The position numbers were made by a program, and so were the translations under genes. From contig NZ_JAAWVT010000001.1 in the NCBI RefSeq assembly GCF_012271785.1, forward strand, positions 124,001 through 188,000: a DNA stretch of 64,000 nucleotides. The letters run 5' to 3'. Numbering within the stretch: the first letter of the stretch is position 1; each line of letters starts with the position of its first letter. The stretch comes from Paeniglutamicibacter terrestris. GTDB taxonomy: Bacteria; Actinomycetota; Actinomycetes; Actinomycetales; Micrococcaceae. The notes beneath the pieces were generated by a model. It saw only the letters and a list, made by a program, of their open reading frames with translations, was not told the origin of the DNA and made no database searches. This document shows, piece by piece, positions 42,284-51,544 of the stretch.

Positions 42284-44875
42284 CTAGCCGCGACGCGAGC
42301 TCAGCGTCAGCCCTGCGTCCTGCGCGTCGATCCCCACCTCAACGGTATCTCCGTCTTGGATGGTGCCGGCCAGAAGTGCGCGGGCCAGCCTGTCTCCGAT
42401 CTCACGCTGCACCAGGCGACGCAATGGACGAGCACCAAAGGCGGGATCAAAGCCGGTGAAGGCCAACCAATCGCGGGCTTCTTCATCCACCACCAGGGAC
42501 AGCCGTCGAGCCGCCAAACGGCCAGCCAGCGCGTCAACCTGCAGGGCAACAATCGAGCCCAATTCATCCAGCGAGAGTGGATCAAACATGACCACGTCAT
42601 CCAGCCGATTCAGGAATTCGGGCTTGAACGCGGCATTCACCAGGTTCATCACACCCGCGCGTTTAACGTCCTCTTCCAGCGTCTGGTCAACCAGGAACTG
42701 CGAACCAAGATTCGAGGTCATGATCAAGATGACGTTACGGAAGTCCACGGTGCGGCCCTGACCATCGGTTAACCGACCATCATCCAGAACCTGGAGCAGG
42801 ATGTCGAAGACCTCGGGGTGGGCCTTTTCTACCTCGTCGAGTAGCACCACCGAGTAGGGCCGGCGGCGTACCGCTTCGGTGAGCTGGCCACCCTCTTCGT
42901 AGCCGACGTAGCCCGGAGGGGCACCGACCAGCCGGGCGACCGAGTGCTTTTCTGCGTATTCGGACATGTCGATACGCACCATCGCGCGCTCGTCATCAAA
43001 GAGGAAGTCGGCCAGTGCCTTGGCCAGCTCTGTCTTACCCACGCCGGTGGGGCCCAAGAACAGGAAGGATCCGGTCGGCCGGTCGGGATCGGAGATCCCG
43101 GCGCGGGCACGGCGCACCGCATCGGAGACGGTGGCCACCGCCTTGGCCTGACCGATGAGGCGATGGCCCAAGAACTGCTCCATTTCCAGCAGCTTCTGGC
43201 TTTCGCCCTGCAGCATCCTTCCGGCCGGAATCCCGGTCCAGGCAGAGATTACCTCGGCGATGTCATCGGCCGTGACTTCTTCGGCGACCATCAGTTCCAC
43301 GGGCACCGCGGTGGCCTCCGCCTGCGCAGCGTCGGAGACCTCCTTCTCTAGTGCGGGGATTTCCCCGTAGAGCAGGCGCGAGGCACCTTCCAGGTCACCT
43401 TCGCGCTGCAACTTTTCGGTGCGTGATCGCAATTCATCAAGCCGCACCTTCAAATCACCAACTCGATTCAGGCCAGCCTTCTCCTGTTCCCAGCGCGCGT
43501 TGAGTCCGTCAAGTTCTTCCTTTTTATCGGCCATGTCGGCACGCAATACCTCGAGGCGTTCACGCGATGCGGGGTCGGTTTCCCCGCTTAATGCCAGTTC
43601 CTCCATGGTCAGCCGGTCCACGGAGCGCCGCAGAGCATCAATTTCCTCCGGTGCCGAGTCAATCTCCATGCGCAGCCGGCTCGCTGCCTCATCCACGAGG
43701 TCGATGGCCTTGTCGGGAAGCTGACGTCCGGAGATGTAGCGATTGGAGAGCCCCGCCGCCGCTACCAGCGCCGAGTCGGCGATGGTGACCTTATGGTGGG
43801 CTTCGTAGCGTTGTTTGAGCCCGCGCAGGATGGCAATGGTGTCATCAACACTCGGCTCCCCCACATACACCTGAGCGAAGCGACGCTCGAGGGCGGGATC
43901 CTTCTCGATGTTCTTGCGGTATTCGTCCAGCGTGGTGGCACCGATCAGGCGCAACTCGCCGCGGGCCAGCATGGGTTTGAGCATGTTGCCGGCGTCCATG
44001 GCGCCTTCGGAGGCACCTGCCCCCACCACGGTGTGAATCTCGTCAATGAAGGTGACGATCTGCCCATCGGAGGCCTTGATTTCCTCCAAAACTGCCTTGA
44101 GTCGTTCCTCGAATTCACCACGGTACTTGGCTCCGGCGATCATGGAACCCAGATCCAAGGAGATCAGGGTTTTGCCTCGCAGGGATTCGGGAACATCTCC
44201 GGCGACCATGCGTTGAGCCAGCCCCTCGACGACTGCTGTTTTACCCACACCGGGTTCGCCGATCAGTACCGGGTTGTTTTTCGTACGGCGTGAGAGCACC
44301 TGGACGACGCGCCGAATCTCGGCATCGCGGCCGATGACCGGGTCAAGTTTTCCCGACCGAGCGATAGCGGTCATATCGGTACCGAACTTCTCCAGTGCCT
44401 GGAATGTATTTTCGGGATCGGGGTTGTTCACCTTGCGATCTCCACGAATGGTCGGCAGCGCGGTATCGAGGATCTTACGTGTGGCACCGGCCGTCCTCAG
44501 CGCCTTACCGGCGGCCCCGGTATCTTCGCTGAGTCCCAGCAGCAAGTGTTCGGTGGATACGTAGGTGTCGCCCAGGGCTGCTGCCGCCTGCTGGGCAGCT
44601 GTGATCGTCTGCAGAATGGCGCGGGAGTACTGAGCTTGGGCCACATTGTTTCCGGAGGAGGCGGGCAACGCCTTGATGGCCGCGCTGGCTTGGACGGAGA
44701 CCTGGTCCGGGTCGATGCCCGCCGCTTTTAGCAGGGCCACGGCGACGGACTCGCGTTGGTCGACCAAGGCTTTCAGTAGATGCGCGGGCTCCACTTGGGG
44801 GTTTCCTGCCGTTGAGGCGTTCATTCCCGATGCGGAGAGTGCTTCCTGGCTCTTGGTGGTCAGCTTGGTATCCAT
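42284..44875 (-). CDS. clpB: ATP-dependent disaggregase ClpB
   Basis: 863-aa Hsp100 that works with DnaK/DnaJ/GrpE to dissolve aggregates. N-domain (1-145), first AAA+ ring with GEPGVGKTA and FIDEIHT, coiled-coil middle domain (about 400-520, REEL/charged heptads), second AAA+ ring with GPTGVGKTE and [11 protein letters not shown]. No ClpP-binding IGF loop is visible, as expected for ClpB. I chose ATG at 44875 because AAGGG is 6 bases upstream; ATG at 44881 is too close to it. A HAIR operator sits 34 bases upstream, so HspR control is likely. Confidence 0.97.
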   Translation of the reverse strand: MDTKLTTKSQEALSASGMNASTAGNPQVEPAHLLKALVDQRESVAVALLKAAGIDPDQVSVQASAAIKALPASSGNNVAQAQYSRAILQTITAAQQAAAALGDTYVSTEHLLLGLSEDTGAAGKALRTAGATRKILDTALPTIRGDRKVNNPDPENTFQALEKFGTDMTAIARSGKLDPVIGRDAEIRRVVQVLSRRTKNNPVLIGEPGVGKTAVVEGLAQRMVAGDVPESLRGKTLISLDLGSMIAGAKYRGEFEERLKAVLEEIKASDGQIVTFIDEIHTVVGAGASEGAMDAGNMLKPMLARGELRLIGATTLDEYRKNIEKDPALERRFAQVYVGEPSVDDTIAILRGLKQRYEAHHKVTIADSALVAAAGLSNRYISGRQLPDKAIDLVDEAASRLRMEIDSAPEEIDALRRSVDRLTMEELALSGETDPASRERLEVLRADMADKKEELDGLNARWEQEKAGLNRVGDLKVRLDELRSRTEKLQREGDLEGASRLLYGEIPALEKEVSDAAQAEATAVPVELMVAEEVTADDIAEVISAWTGIPAGRMLQGESQKLLEMEQFLGHRLIGQAKAVATVSDAVRRARAGISDPDRPTGSFLFLGPTGVGKTELAKALADFLFDDERAMVRIDMSEYAEKHSVARLVGAPPGYVGYEEGGQLTEAVRRRPYSVVLLDEVEKAHPEVFDILLQVLDDGRLTDGQGRTVDFRNVILIMTSNLGSQFLVDQTLEEDVKRAGVMNLVNAAFKPEFLNRLDDVVMFDPLSLDELGSIVALQVDALAGRLAARRLSLVVDEEARDWLAFTGFDPAFGARPLRRLVQREIGDRLARALLAGTIQDGDTVEVGIDAQDAGLTLSSRRG

Positions 44876-44908
44876 GCTCATCCCTTCGTGGTTGGCTCTA
44901 TGCTCAAA

Positions 44909-44929
44909 CTTGAGTCTATATCACTCAAC
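44909..44929. promoter_or_regulatory. HAIR operator (HspR site) upstream of clpB
   Basis: CTTGAGT-N7-ACTCAAC, one base from the consensus CTTGAGT-N7-ACTCAAG. On the minus strand the spacer contains TATAGA, a possible -10 box. Confidence 0.88.
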
Positions 44930-45134
44930 TATGCGCTGAAGGCAAATATTCCTGTTAAAACACTGAAGCGTTGGCAACCCGATCACGGATCTCCAACGCT
45001 TCTGCGTTTCAACCGAAACACACCGCACCTACCCACGGCTTCCTAGAACATCCCTCTGCCGTTTTCTTGTCTCGAACCACGCATTCATCAAGAAACAGGA
45101 AGTGACTCGGCCCCGGGTGTGCATCAAAATGGGG

Positions 45135-45602
45135 CTAGCCCCTGGCAGCTGCCTCCAAGATACCGATGTCCAGCTTCTTCATGGGCATGAAGGCCTCCAC
45201 CACTCGACGAACGACCTCCGGGTCTGGGTCCCCCAGTAGCTGAGCCATCCGCACGGGCACGACCTGCCACGACACACCAAAACGGTCTTTGAGCCAACCA
45301 CATTGACTTTCTTCACCACCGTCGGTGAGCTTCTCCCAGTAATGATCAACTTCGGCCTGATCTTCACACATGATCTGGAAGGAGACTGCTTCGTTAAAGG
45401 TGAATTGCGGCCCACCATTGAGAGCAACAAAGGCTCTTCCGTTTAGGTTGAATTCCACCGTCATCGGCTCGCTGGAAGGTTCCCCCTCCGTGTTGATGTC
45501 TAGGTGCGATGAAATCGCTGAATTCGGAAAGATGCTCGTGTAGTACAAGGCTGCTTCAGCTCCACGGCCGTCAAACCACAGGCAATTGATGAGGTCCCTC
45601 AT
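45135..45602 (-). CDS. VOC-superfamily protein, PhnB/3-demethylubiquinone-methyltransferase-like fold
   Basis: 155-aa protein of the PF06983 glyoxalase-fold family. MRDLINCLWFDGRGAEAALYYTS is the family start (given here in part), followed by VEFNLNGRAFVALNGGP, FTFNEAVSFQIMCEDQ and GWLKDRFGVSWQVVP. No enzyme activity has been established for most members. I prefer ATG at 45602 because the family begins there; ATG at 45626 adds 8 residues. It is alone between clpB and yccF, same strand. Confidence 0.82.
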   Translation of the reverse strand: MRDLINCLWFDGRGAEAALYYTSIFPNSAISSHLDINTEGEPSSEPMTVEFNLNGRAFVALNGGPQFTFNEAVSFQIMCEDQAEVDHYWEKLTDGGEESQCGWLKDRFGVSWQVVPVRMAQLLGDPDPEVVRRVVEAFMPMKKLDIGILEAAARG

Positions 45603-45760
45603 GAGTCGTTTCCATCCCTCGGTCATTGGCAGAATTTGCCACTCCCCAGACTAGAAATCGATTCGCCGATAAACAAGGGGGCGGGGGCTTCTCGAGCTCC
45701 TTCTTCCACCGATAATCATGAGGTGGTGCGCCCGAACCTAAATTGCCGTGTTCAAAAGAA

Positions 45761-45790
45761 TCAGCCCGCGCCGTGTGGCGAGCGGGCTGA
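45761..45790 (-). terminator. Terminator downstream of the YccF gene
   Basis: 9-base stem TCAGCCCGC (45761-45769) with GCGGGCTGA (45782-45790); on the minus strand it is followed by TTCTTTT. Confidence 0.72.
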
Positions 45791-45893
45791 CCGAGGGTGA
45801 GGGACGCAGGCAGACGCCTATCAAGTTAGCCCGCATGAAGAGCGATCAGTAACCCGAGACAGCCCACCGCGGTTGATGAATGTCGTGGTGGAG

Positions 45894-46301
45894 CTAGCGC
45901 GCCATCGGAAGGTACTGGGTGCTCGGAACGATGACCTTGCCCAAGGGCATCAGTGAAATAGGAATCATCTTCAAGTTGGCGATGCCTAGGGGAATGCCCA
46001 CAATGCTGACAAACATGGGGATTGCCGTCAGCACATGGCCGATGGCAATCCAGATACCGGCCACCAGGACCCAGATGACATTTCCAATAGTGGAGAAAGC
46101 TCCCACTCTGCCACGATCGACCACGGTGCGCCCGAACGGCCACAAGGCGTAGATGGCAATGCGGAAGGACGCGATGCCAAAGGGAATCGTCACGATAAGG
46201 ATGCAGCAAATGATGCCCGCCGCCATATACCCGATCGATAGCCAGATGCCGCCAAAAACGAGCCAGATGATGTTCAGGACAATGGAGAGAGTGTTTCGCA
46301 T
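45894..46301 (-). CDS. YccF domain membrane protein
   Basis: 135-aa inner-membrane protein. MRNTLSIVLNIIWLVFGG is the YccF signature; the two halves repeat the same pattern (NIIWLVFGGIWLSIGY and NVIWVLVAGIWIAIGH), each with two hydrophobic segments, followed by IPFGIASF and IPLGIANL. This is an internal duplication typical of the family. Function unknown. ATG at 46301 fits the family start; the longer frame adds six residues. Confidence 0.88.
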   Translation of the reverse strand: MRNTLSIVLNIIWLVFGGIWLSIGYMAAGIICCILIVTIPFGIASFRIAIYALWPFGRTVVDRGRVGAFSTIGNVIWVLVAGIWIAIGHVLTAIPMFVSIVGIPLGIANLKMIPISLMPLGKVIVPSTQYLPMAR

Positions 46302-46445
46302 ATTTACAGCTTGGTACACAAACCCTCACCACGCCATCGGGGAACACCCTGAGTTTCCCCCGAACTTACGAATCCACGGTTCCCCTGACTCATCACCCAG
46401 TTGAGTTGATTCAATTAATTCCATTGAAAATGCGAAAATAATTGA

Positions 46446-47999
46446 ATGCCGCACGCGTTTGCTCGAAAATCTCCGCTGACCCTCTGGGGAATCGTTTCCC
46501 TCTTGCTCCTCACCAGTTGCGCATCCGTCGCCAAAGCCCCCTCGCCCCCGCCGCTAGTGCAGGAAGAGGCGGCCAGCGAGACCGGAAACGATCAGCATCA
46601 TTTCAATTCGCTCCCCCTGATCCTGATGCCCGGGCTAGAAGCCGTTGTTCTATCCGACGAGCACCGGCACATCTTCACCAAGCACCTTGAGGTCTCTTCG
46701 AACCCCGAAATCACCGAGGCCCAGCGAGCACTCGTTGCAGCAAAAACGTCATCGTTCAAAACCTCAGTCGACACCGAAGCACGGATCGCTGTCACCCCGC
46801 GGGCGGAATTGAACGTACGTAGTCACCTCGTCGCCATTTCCGAGAACATCATGGGCATCCGAGTGGATAGCTTTGCGTCCACCGATACCTCCAGTGGGAC
46901 CAGCTATCAGACTCAGTGGTTTGATCTGAAACATCATGCCGAAGGCACCACGCGAGATCTCTTTGACACCGATGCCAACTGGGTAACGTTCAAGAAGTTA
47001 GTGACCAGGGAGCTTAACAACGATCCTCAACCTCACACCGGAAGCCCCCTATTGCTGAAGAATGCGTGGCTGGACTCGGTGATCTTTGATCTGCGCGGAA
47101 ACGCGCTGGTCCAGCTGGACGACGATGCACTGAGCACCGAAGCCCGTGGACCTCGTATCGTTTCGGTCAAGGCCGAAGATGTCACCGACCTATTATCGAA
47201 TTTCGGAACCAGCGTACGCTCCGCGCTGACGTCGCCACGGACCTTAAGCCGTTTGCACTCCCAACTCTCCACCGCGGCAAAGGTTCCTCAAGCGAATCCT
47301 GCCGCGCCGCAAGCGCCGGAGCGCAAGGTGGCCCCGAAGAGACGCTCGATCGACTGTTCCACCCAAAAATGTGTTGCCCTGACCTTTGATGACGGTCCGG
47401 GGCCAAAGACAGCGAGGCTATTAGACCATTTGAAGGCGGGCAATGCCCCATCGACCTTCTTCGTCACGGGGCCCAACGCTAAGCTGCGGCCACACATCTT
47501 GCAGCGCATCGTCTCTGAGGGACACCAAATTGGCAATCACACATGGAACCACCGATCACTGCCATCGCTCTCCCCCGCCCAGATTCGACGTGAGATTGAC
47601 CGCACCGACACCGTAATCACCGAGGCCGTGGGGTCACCTGCCGCCTTGTTACGACCTCCCTATGGGGCTCGCAATTCCGCCGTTGATCGGGCGGCAAAGG
47701 CTCCGGTCATTCTGTGGGATGTCGACACCCTGGATTGGAAGCACCGCAACACCACAAAGGTCGTGAAGGCCGCGGTACAACAGAGCACCGCGGGGTCCAT
47801 CGTGCTGATGCATGACATCCATTCGAGCACCGTTGACGCAATTCCCGCGGTTATTTCGGGTCTCAGGGCCAAGGGATACACGCTGGTCACCGTCGGGGAA
47901 CTGATGGGTCGAACGGGCCTGTTGCCCGGAGAAACCTACTCATCTGGGCCACATCCGGTGACCAAGGCGGCACACAAGGCGGGGAAAGATAGACGCTGA
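46446..47999 (+). CDS. Polysaccharide deacetylase lipoprotein, PdaC-like architecture
   Basis: 517-aa exported protein. The signal peptide ends in a lipobox (LLLTSC, Cys about 25). Residues about 60-270 resemble the DUF3298/RsiV-type domain found in front of deacetylases such as PdaC. The NodB domain (about 305-500) has TFDDGPG (catalytic base Asp and metal Asp), HTWNH metal histidines, RPPYGARN, WDVDTLDW and LMHDIH. Likely de-N-acetylates peptidoglycan or another wall glycan at the membrane surface. Substrate unproven. It ends 20 bases before trmB. Confidence 0.9.
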   Translation: MPHAFARKSPLTLWGIVSLLLLTSCASVAKAPSPPPLVQEEAASETGNDQHHFNSLPLILMPGLEAVVLSDEHRHIFTKHLEVSSNPEITEAQRALVAAKTSSFKTSVDTEARIAVTPRAELNVRSHLVAISENIMGIRVDSFASTDTSSGTSYQTQWFDLKHHAEGTTRDLFDTDANWVTFKKLVTRELNNDPQPHTGSPLLLKNAWLDSVIFDLRGNALVQLDDDALSTEARGPRIVSVKAEDVTDLLSNFGTSVRSALTSPRTLSRLHSQLSTAAKVPQANPAAPQAPERKVAPKRRSIDCSTQKCVALTFDDGPGPKTARLLDHLKAGNAPSTFFVTGPNAKLRPHILQRIVSEGHQIGNHTWNHRSLPSLSPAQIRREIDRTDTVITEAVGSPAALLRPPYGARNSAVDRAAKAPVILWDVDTLDWKHRNTTKVVKAAVQQSTAGSIVLMHDIHSSTVDAIPAVISGLRAKGYTLVTVGELMGRTGLLPGETYSSGPHPVTKAAHKAGKDRR

Positions 48000-48006
48000 A
48001 GTTCGC

Positions 48007-48012
48007 TAGGCT
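48007..48012 (+). promoter_or_regulatory. -10 box of a probable leaderless promoter (trmB)
   Basis: TAGGCT, 7 bases, then ATG at 48020. Confidence 0.55.
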
Positions 48013-48019
48013 TAAGCTC

Positions 48020-48877
48020 ATGAGCATTCCCCCAGAGCACAAGGCGCCGACCAGCGGCCGCGCCGTCGACGACCTCAGCTTCTATCAGCCCGAGCCTGTG
48101 TCATTTGTTCGACGCGGCACCCGTCTGCATGGTCGTCGCGCCGATGCCTGGGAACGCACGGCCAGCAAGTACATCATTGATCCTCCGCGTGAGCGCACCG
48201 ACACCTCGGTGGGCGAAGGCTACAGATTCGATGCCGAGGCTCTCTACGGCCGTAAGGCCCCCTTGATTGTTGAGATCGGTTCAGGCCTCGGCGAGGCCAT
48301 GGCCTTTGCCGCCAGCCAGAATAGCGACACCGATTTCCTGGCGGTAGAAGTTTACCTGCCCGGTCTGGCAGCACTGATGGTGCGCGTTGAAAATAGCGAG
48401 TTGAGCAATGTGAGAGCGGTGCAAGCCAATGCGCCAGAAGCCCTTGACTCCCTGCTGCCGGCCGAATCCGTCGCCGAGATCTGGATCTTCTTCTCCGACC
48501 CGTGGCACAAAATCCGCCACCACAAGCGCCGCTTGATCAAGGAAAGCTTCCTGCCCAAACTCGAGCGCGTATTGGAACCCGGTGGAGTCATCCGGTTGGC
48601 CACCGACTGGTCAAACTATGCCGAACAAATGCGTGAAGTTTTTGACGCCTCCCCCGCGTTCACCAATCTGCACGCCGGTGAATTATCCGGTGAGGACAGC
48701 AACCTCACCCAGGTCCGCCGCTTGGGCCTGGAAAACGAGGACCCTGACCCCGACTTCATTGATGAGCTCGGCGGTTGGGCCCCACGCTTCGAGGGACGCA
48801 CCTTGACCAGTTTCGAGGGCAAGGCCCTGAAGGCTGGCCGCCTGATCTTCGATTTGACCTACCGCAAGGCACTCTAG
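48020..48877 (+). CDS. trmB: tRNA (guanine-46-N7)-methyltransferase
   Basis: 285-aa enzyme methylating G46 in the tRNA variable loop. LIVEIGSGLGEAMAFAA is SAM motif I; DFLAVEVYLPG replaces the usual IGxE; EIWIFFSDPWHKIRHHKRRLI is the diagnostic PDPWPKxRHxKRR region with Ser in place of the first Pro; LATDWSNYAEQM follows. The C-terminal part about 225-285 is typical. Closed by a terminator. Confidence 0.95.
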   Translation: MSIPPEHKAPTSGRAVDDLSFYQPEPVSFVRRGTRLHGRRADAWERTASKYIIDPPRERTDTSVGEGYRFDAEALYGRKAPLIVEIGSGLGEAMAFAASQNSDTDFLAVEVYLPGLAALMVRVENSELSNVRAVQANAPEALDSLLPAESVAEIWIFFSDPWHKIRHHKRRLIKESFLPKLERVLEPGGVIRLATDWSNYAEQMREVFDASPAFTNLHAGELSGEDSNLTQVRRLGLENEDPDPDFIDELGGWAPRFEGRTLTSFEGKALKAGRLIFDLTYRKAL

Positions 48878-48888
48878 AACATCATCGG

Positions 48889-48935
48889 CGGGGCGGTGCA
48901 CAGGCGCAGGCCTCACACCGCCCCGTTCTGCTTTA
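48889..48935. terminator. Terminator between trmB and the dnaK operon end
   Basis: GGGGCGGTG (48890-48898) pairs with CACCGCCCC (48916-48924), followed by GTTCTGCTTT. Confidence 0.75.
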
Positions 48936-49841
48936 AGCCAAGGGCTGCTGTCCGGTCGTGATCAAGGCAAGGTTCCGCAAGGACAGAGTTTGCGGATCCC
49001 GGTAGCCCCTGGGTGAATCTAAATTTCCGTCCAAGAACCGGGAGGTGTTATGCCCCCGGGCCGCGTAGAGACCCAACTCGGGCATAGCCCCCACACTAAA
49101 TGCGTGGCCGTTCAGTAGCTTTCGTCCCGAGAATGCGCGCCCCAACCGTGCCAGGTAATCCCCCTGCGCGATGGCCTCATAAATGTTCTGATTCGGGACG
49201 TTTAACCGATCCGGGGTGCGCGAGAGAATCCTGGGAATTCCCGCCGATCCGATCATGGCCAGAGCCTGCGCTTGAGCTCCAAAGTCGGATTGGGCATCAA
49301 GGACTTGGGCGGCCAATGATGCGGCATAGGAATGGGCCTCGATGGCCAGGTGCGGGCGATCTGACCGTAGCCGGGCAAAGGTACTCAGGTCCTCCGCTAG
49401 CCTGCTGATTCCACGCCGCGCGGCGATGTTCAGTAGGGCGCTCGCGAGGTTGGGCGTCCGATACCCCAGCCAGGCCACCACGGCCGGTGCTGGTGCTCCG
49501 ACGCGGAGCTGTTCAAGGTATAACTGCCCGGCCTCGCGCACCGACCCCCACAGGGCGCTGCGGGCTCGAATCCCCGTCCCGGAGAGCTGAAATGTCACGT
49601 GGCTGGCGGTGTCAAGATCGCCGACAACAATCGCTGCCAGTGGCTCCCTGGCCGAGAGGTCCAAAAAGAGAAGATGACGGGACGGAATCGCGGAGTCCAT
49701 GGAACTTTGACGCAACGCATGGGCCGTCCCATCCAGTGCCTGCCGGTGAGTGCCGCGCAGGTGCCCACGGATGGCGCAGAGCGCTTCGAATCGTTGATGG
49801 GCCATGGCCGATAACCCGGCATAGTTAGAAGCTGGTGTCAT
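48933..49841 (-). CDS. DUF1023-type alpha/beta hydrolase, last gene of the dnaK operon
   Basis: 302-aa protein. FLDLSAREPLAAIVVGDLD and VTFQLSGTGIRARSAL match the start of the DUF1023 (PF06259) fold; VVAWLGYRTPN follows; the nucleophile elbow is AIEAHSYAASLA with Ser at about 172, in place of the more common GHSYGS. A downstream AFSVGAMPELGLYA segment precedes a His in ARGHN that could be catalytic. No signal peptide or membrane helix. It starts 30 bases after hspR with AAGGGA 6 bases before the ATG, so it is probably co-transcribed with the chaperone genes. Substrate unknown. Confidence 0.72.
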   Translation of the reverse strand: MTPASNYAGLSAMAHQRFEALCAIRGHLRGTHRQALDGTAHALRQSSMDSAIPSRHLLFLDLSAREPLAAIVVGDLDTASHVTFQLSGTGIRARSALWGSVREAGQLYLEQLRVGAPAPAVVAWLGYRTPNLASALLNIAARRGISRLAEDLSTFARLRSDRPHLAIEAHSYAASLAAQVLDAQSDFGAQAQALAMIGSAGIPRILSRTPDRLNVPNQNIYEAIAQGDYLARLGRAFSGRKLLNGHAFSVGAMPELGLYAARGHNTSRFLDGNLDSPRGYRDPQTLSLRNLALITTGQQPLA

Positions 49842-49871
49842 GCTCTTATCCCTTGCCGACGGTGGGCACTG

Positions 49872-50303
49872 CTACTTGCTACGCGGTTTCCACACCACCA
49901 CGGCCTGGCTGCGGCCGCGCGGGCGCTGTCCGCGGGCCAGAGAAACCACATCGCCGGTGCTGCCGGCGGCAAAAACTCGTCCCAGGCCCATGGCCTGGTG
50001 GGCGCTGCGCAGGGCAAACACTTCGTTGCTCAACTCCCCCACGCGTGAGCGCAGAGCGGCCACCTGGTTTTCCAGGGCCATGATGCGCCTGATGCCTTCC
50101 AGGGAGACACCGTCCTTGGAAAGCCGCTGAATTTCGCGCAACAGTTCAACATCGTGCTCCGAGTAGCGACGCTGCTTTCCGCCCTGCCGCGAGGGGGACA
50201 CCAGACCGAGGCGGTCATATTGCCGCAGCGTCTGGGGGTGCATTTCCGCTAACTCGGCTGCCATGGAAATGACAAAGATCGGTCTCAGTCGGTCAGTAGC
50301 CAT
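49872..50303 (-). CDS. hspR: Heat-shock repressor HspR (MerR family)
   Basis: 143-aa MerR-type repressor. FVISMAAELAEMHPQTLRQYDRLGLVSPSR is the winged-helix start (shown in outline), with PQTLRQYDR as recognition helix; IQRLSKDGVSLEGIRRIM and a short coiled coil (NQVAALRSRVGELSNEVFAL) follow. HspR binds HAIR sites with DnaK as co-repressor in Streptomyces. Three HAIR sites occur in this window, at clpB and dnaK. ATG at 50303 has GGAAGGGC 7 bases upstream. Separated from dnaJ by 99 bases. Confidence 0.95.
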   Translation of the reverse strand: MATDRLRPIFVISMAAELAEMHPQTLRQYDRLGLVSPSRQGGKQRRYSEHDVELLREIQRLSKDGVSLEGIRRIMALENQVAALRSRVGELSNEVFALRSAHQAMGLGRVFAAGSTGDVVSLARGQRPRGRSQAVVVWKPRSK

Positions 50304-50357
50304 GATCATTGCCCTTCCGTTTTATATGTTCCACCGTAGCCAAAATCCTGGTACGGA

Positions 50358-50397
50358 CAAGCGCCCCGCGCCGCGCAGTGGCGGAACGAGGCGCTTG
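50358..50397 (-). repeat. Inverted repeat between dnaJ and hspR
   Basis: CAAGCGCC (50358-50365) and GGCGCTTG (50390-50397) with a GC-rich 24-base loop; no T tract. Possible attenuation or processing site. Confidence 0.4.
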
Positions 50398-50402
50398 GTT
50401 AA

Positions 50403-51353
50403 CTAGAGTGTTGCGCGGGTGAACAGGCTTTCGCGCGGATCCTCATCCTTGGTGGCCGCGGCGAAGGCTTCGACGGCCTCCTGTGCTTCCTTGCTGAGGT
50501 TCTGCGGGATAACCACGTCCAGGGTGATCAGCAGGTCGCCGCTGACCTTGGACGTGACGACCCCACGGCCCTTCAGACGCAGCGTACGACCGGTGGCCGA
50601 ACCGGCGGGAACCTTCATCTTGACCCGTTCCCCGGTGAGCGTGGGGACTTCGATCTGGCCGCCGAGGGCTGCTTCGGGGAAGGAAATCGGGACGTGAATC
50701 CGGATGTTGTTCTCCTCACGGGTGAAGAACCCGTGTGGCTTCACGGTGACCTTTACAATCAGGTCACCCGCGCCGGCACCGCCCGGGGATCCCTTGCCGC
50801 GCACACGGACCGATTGTCCGTCCTTGATGCCGGCAGGGATCCGAACGTCGATGATCTCGCCATTGGCTTCGCGTAGCCCAATGGTCGTTCCCTTCATGGA
50901 ACCGGCAAAGGAGATCGAGGTGCTTGCCGTACGGTCGGCACCTTTGCGTGGTGCCTGCTGGCCGAAGCCACCGCCACCAAAGAGGTCGGCAAAGTCCGGC
51001 GGAACCTGACCACCACGTCGGGATCCGCCGCCACCGCCGAAGAGGTTGGAGAAGACATCCTCGAAGCCGGCGTTGCCCTGGGGCCCACCCTGTCCGCCGG
51101 CGCTGAAGCGTGCCCCGGAGCCCATGGCCCGAATGCCGTCATATTGCTGACGCTCTTCACTGTCGGAGAGGACCGCGTTGGCCTCGGTGATGTCCTTGAA
51201 CTTGCGCTCGGCCTCGGGGTCACCGGCGTTGGTATCCGGGTGGAACTTGCGCGCCATCTTCCGGTACGCCTTCTTGATGTCCGCGTCGCTGGCGTCCTTG
51301 GAGACGCCAAGAATGGCGTAGAAATCTTTGTCGACCCAGTCCTGACTTGCCAC
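50403..51353 (-). CDS. dnaJ: J-domain co-chaperone lacking the zinc finger (CbpA/type II)
   Basis: 316-aa DnaK partner. J-domain 10-75 with HPD at 38-40; Gly/Phe-rich linker about 78-140 ([19 protein letters not shown]); beta-sandwich substrate domains to the end. There is no cysteine at all, so the four CxxCxGxG zinc motifs of type I DnaJ are absent. GTG at 51353 lies 6 bases after a perfect AAAGGAGG. Located between grpE and hspR, so it is the operon DnaJ despite the CbpA-like build. Confidence 0.94.
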   Translation of the reverse strand: MASQDWVDKDFYAILGVSKDASDADIKKAYRKMARKFHPDTNAGDPEAERKFKDITEANAVLSDSEERQQYDGIRAMGSGARFSAGGQGGPQGNAGFEDVFSNLFGGGGGSRRGGQVPPDFADLFGGGGFGQQAPRKGADRTASTSISFAGSMKGTTIGLREANGEIIDVRIPAGIKDGQSVRVRGKGSPGGAGAGDLIVKVTVKPHGFFTREENNIRIHVPISFPEAALGGQIEVPTLTGERVKMKVPAGSATGRTLRLKGRGVVTSKVSGDLLITLDVVIPQNLSKEAQEAVEAFAAATKDEDPRESLFTRATL

Positions 51354-51504
51354 CGGGCGCCTCCTTTGCTGTAAAAAAATCTGTGGCTCACCCGCTCATC
51401 GATCGCGGCGGGGAGAAATCTAGGATGTTGACTCCACCAAGTATGCGACGGATCGCGGGGTCCATCACTGGATCCTGATGCGAACCGCCGCATATCTGGT
51501 AGGT

Positions 51505-51537
51505 GGTGTGGCACCTGCCTAAGGCAGGTGCCACACC
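51505..51537 (-). terminator. Intercistronic hairpin between grpE and dnaJ
   Basis: Perfect 15-base stem GGTGTGGCACCTGCC (51505-51519) with a TAA loop and complement at 51523-51537, immediately after the grpE stop. No clear T tract, so it may be a partial terminator or mRNA-stability element. Confidence 0.65.
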
Positions 51538-51544
51538 GTGGTAA

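Noticed and set aside
49555-49590. TPsiC-arm-like sequence GGCTCGAATCCCCG suggesting a tRNA
   Set aside because: No acceptor or anticodon stems fit around it, and it lies in the coding sequence of the DUF1023 gene.
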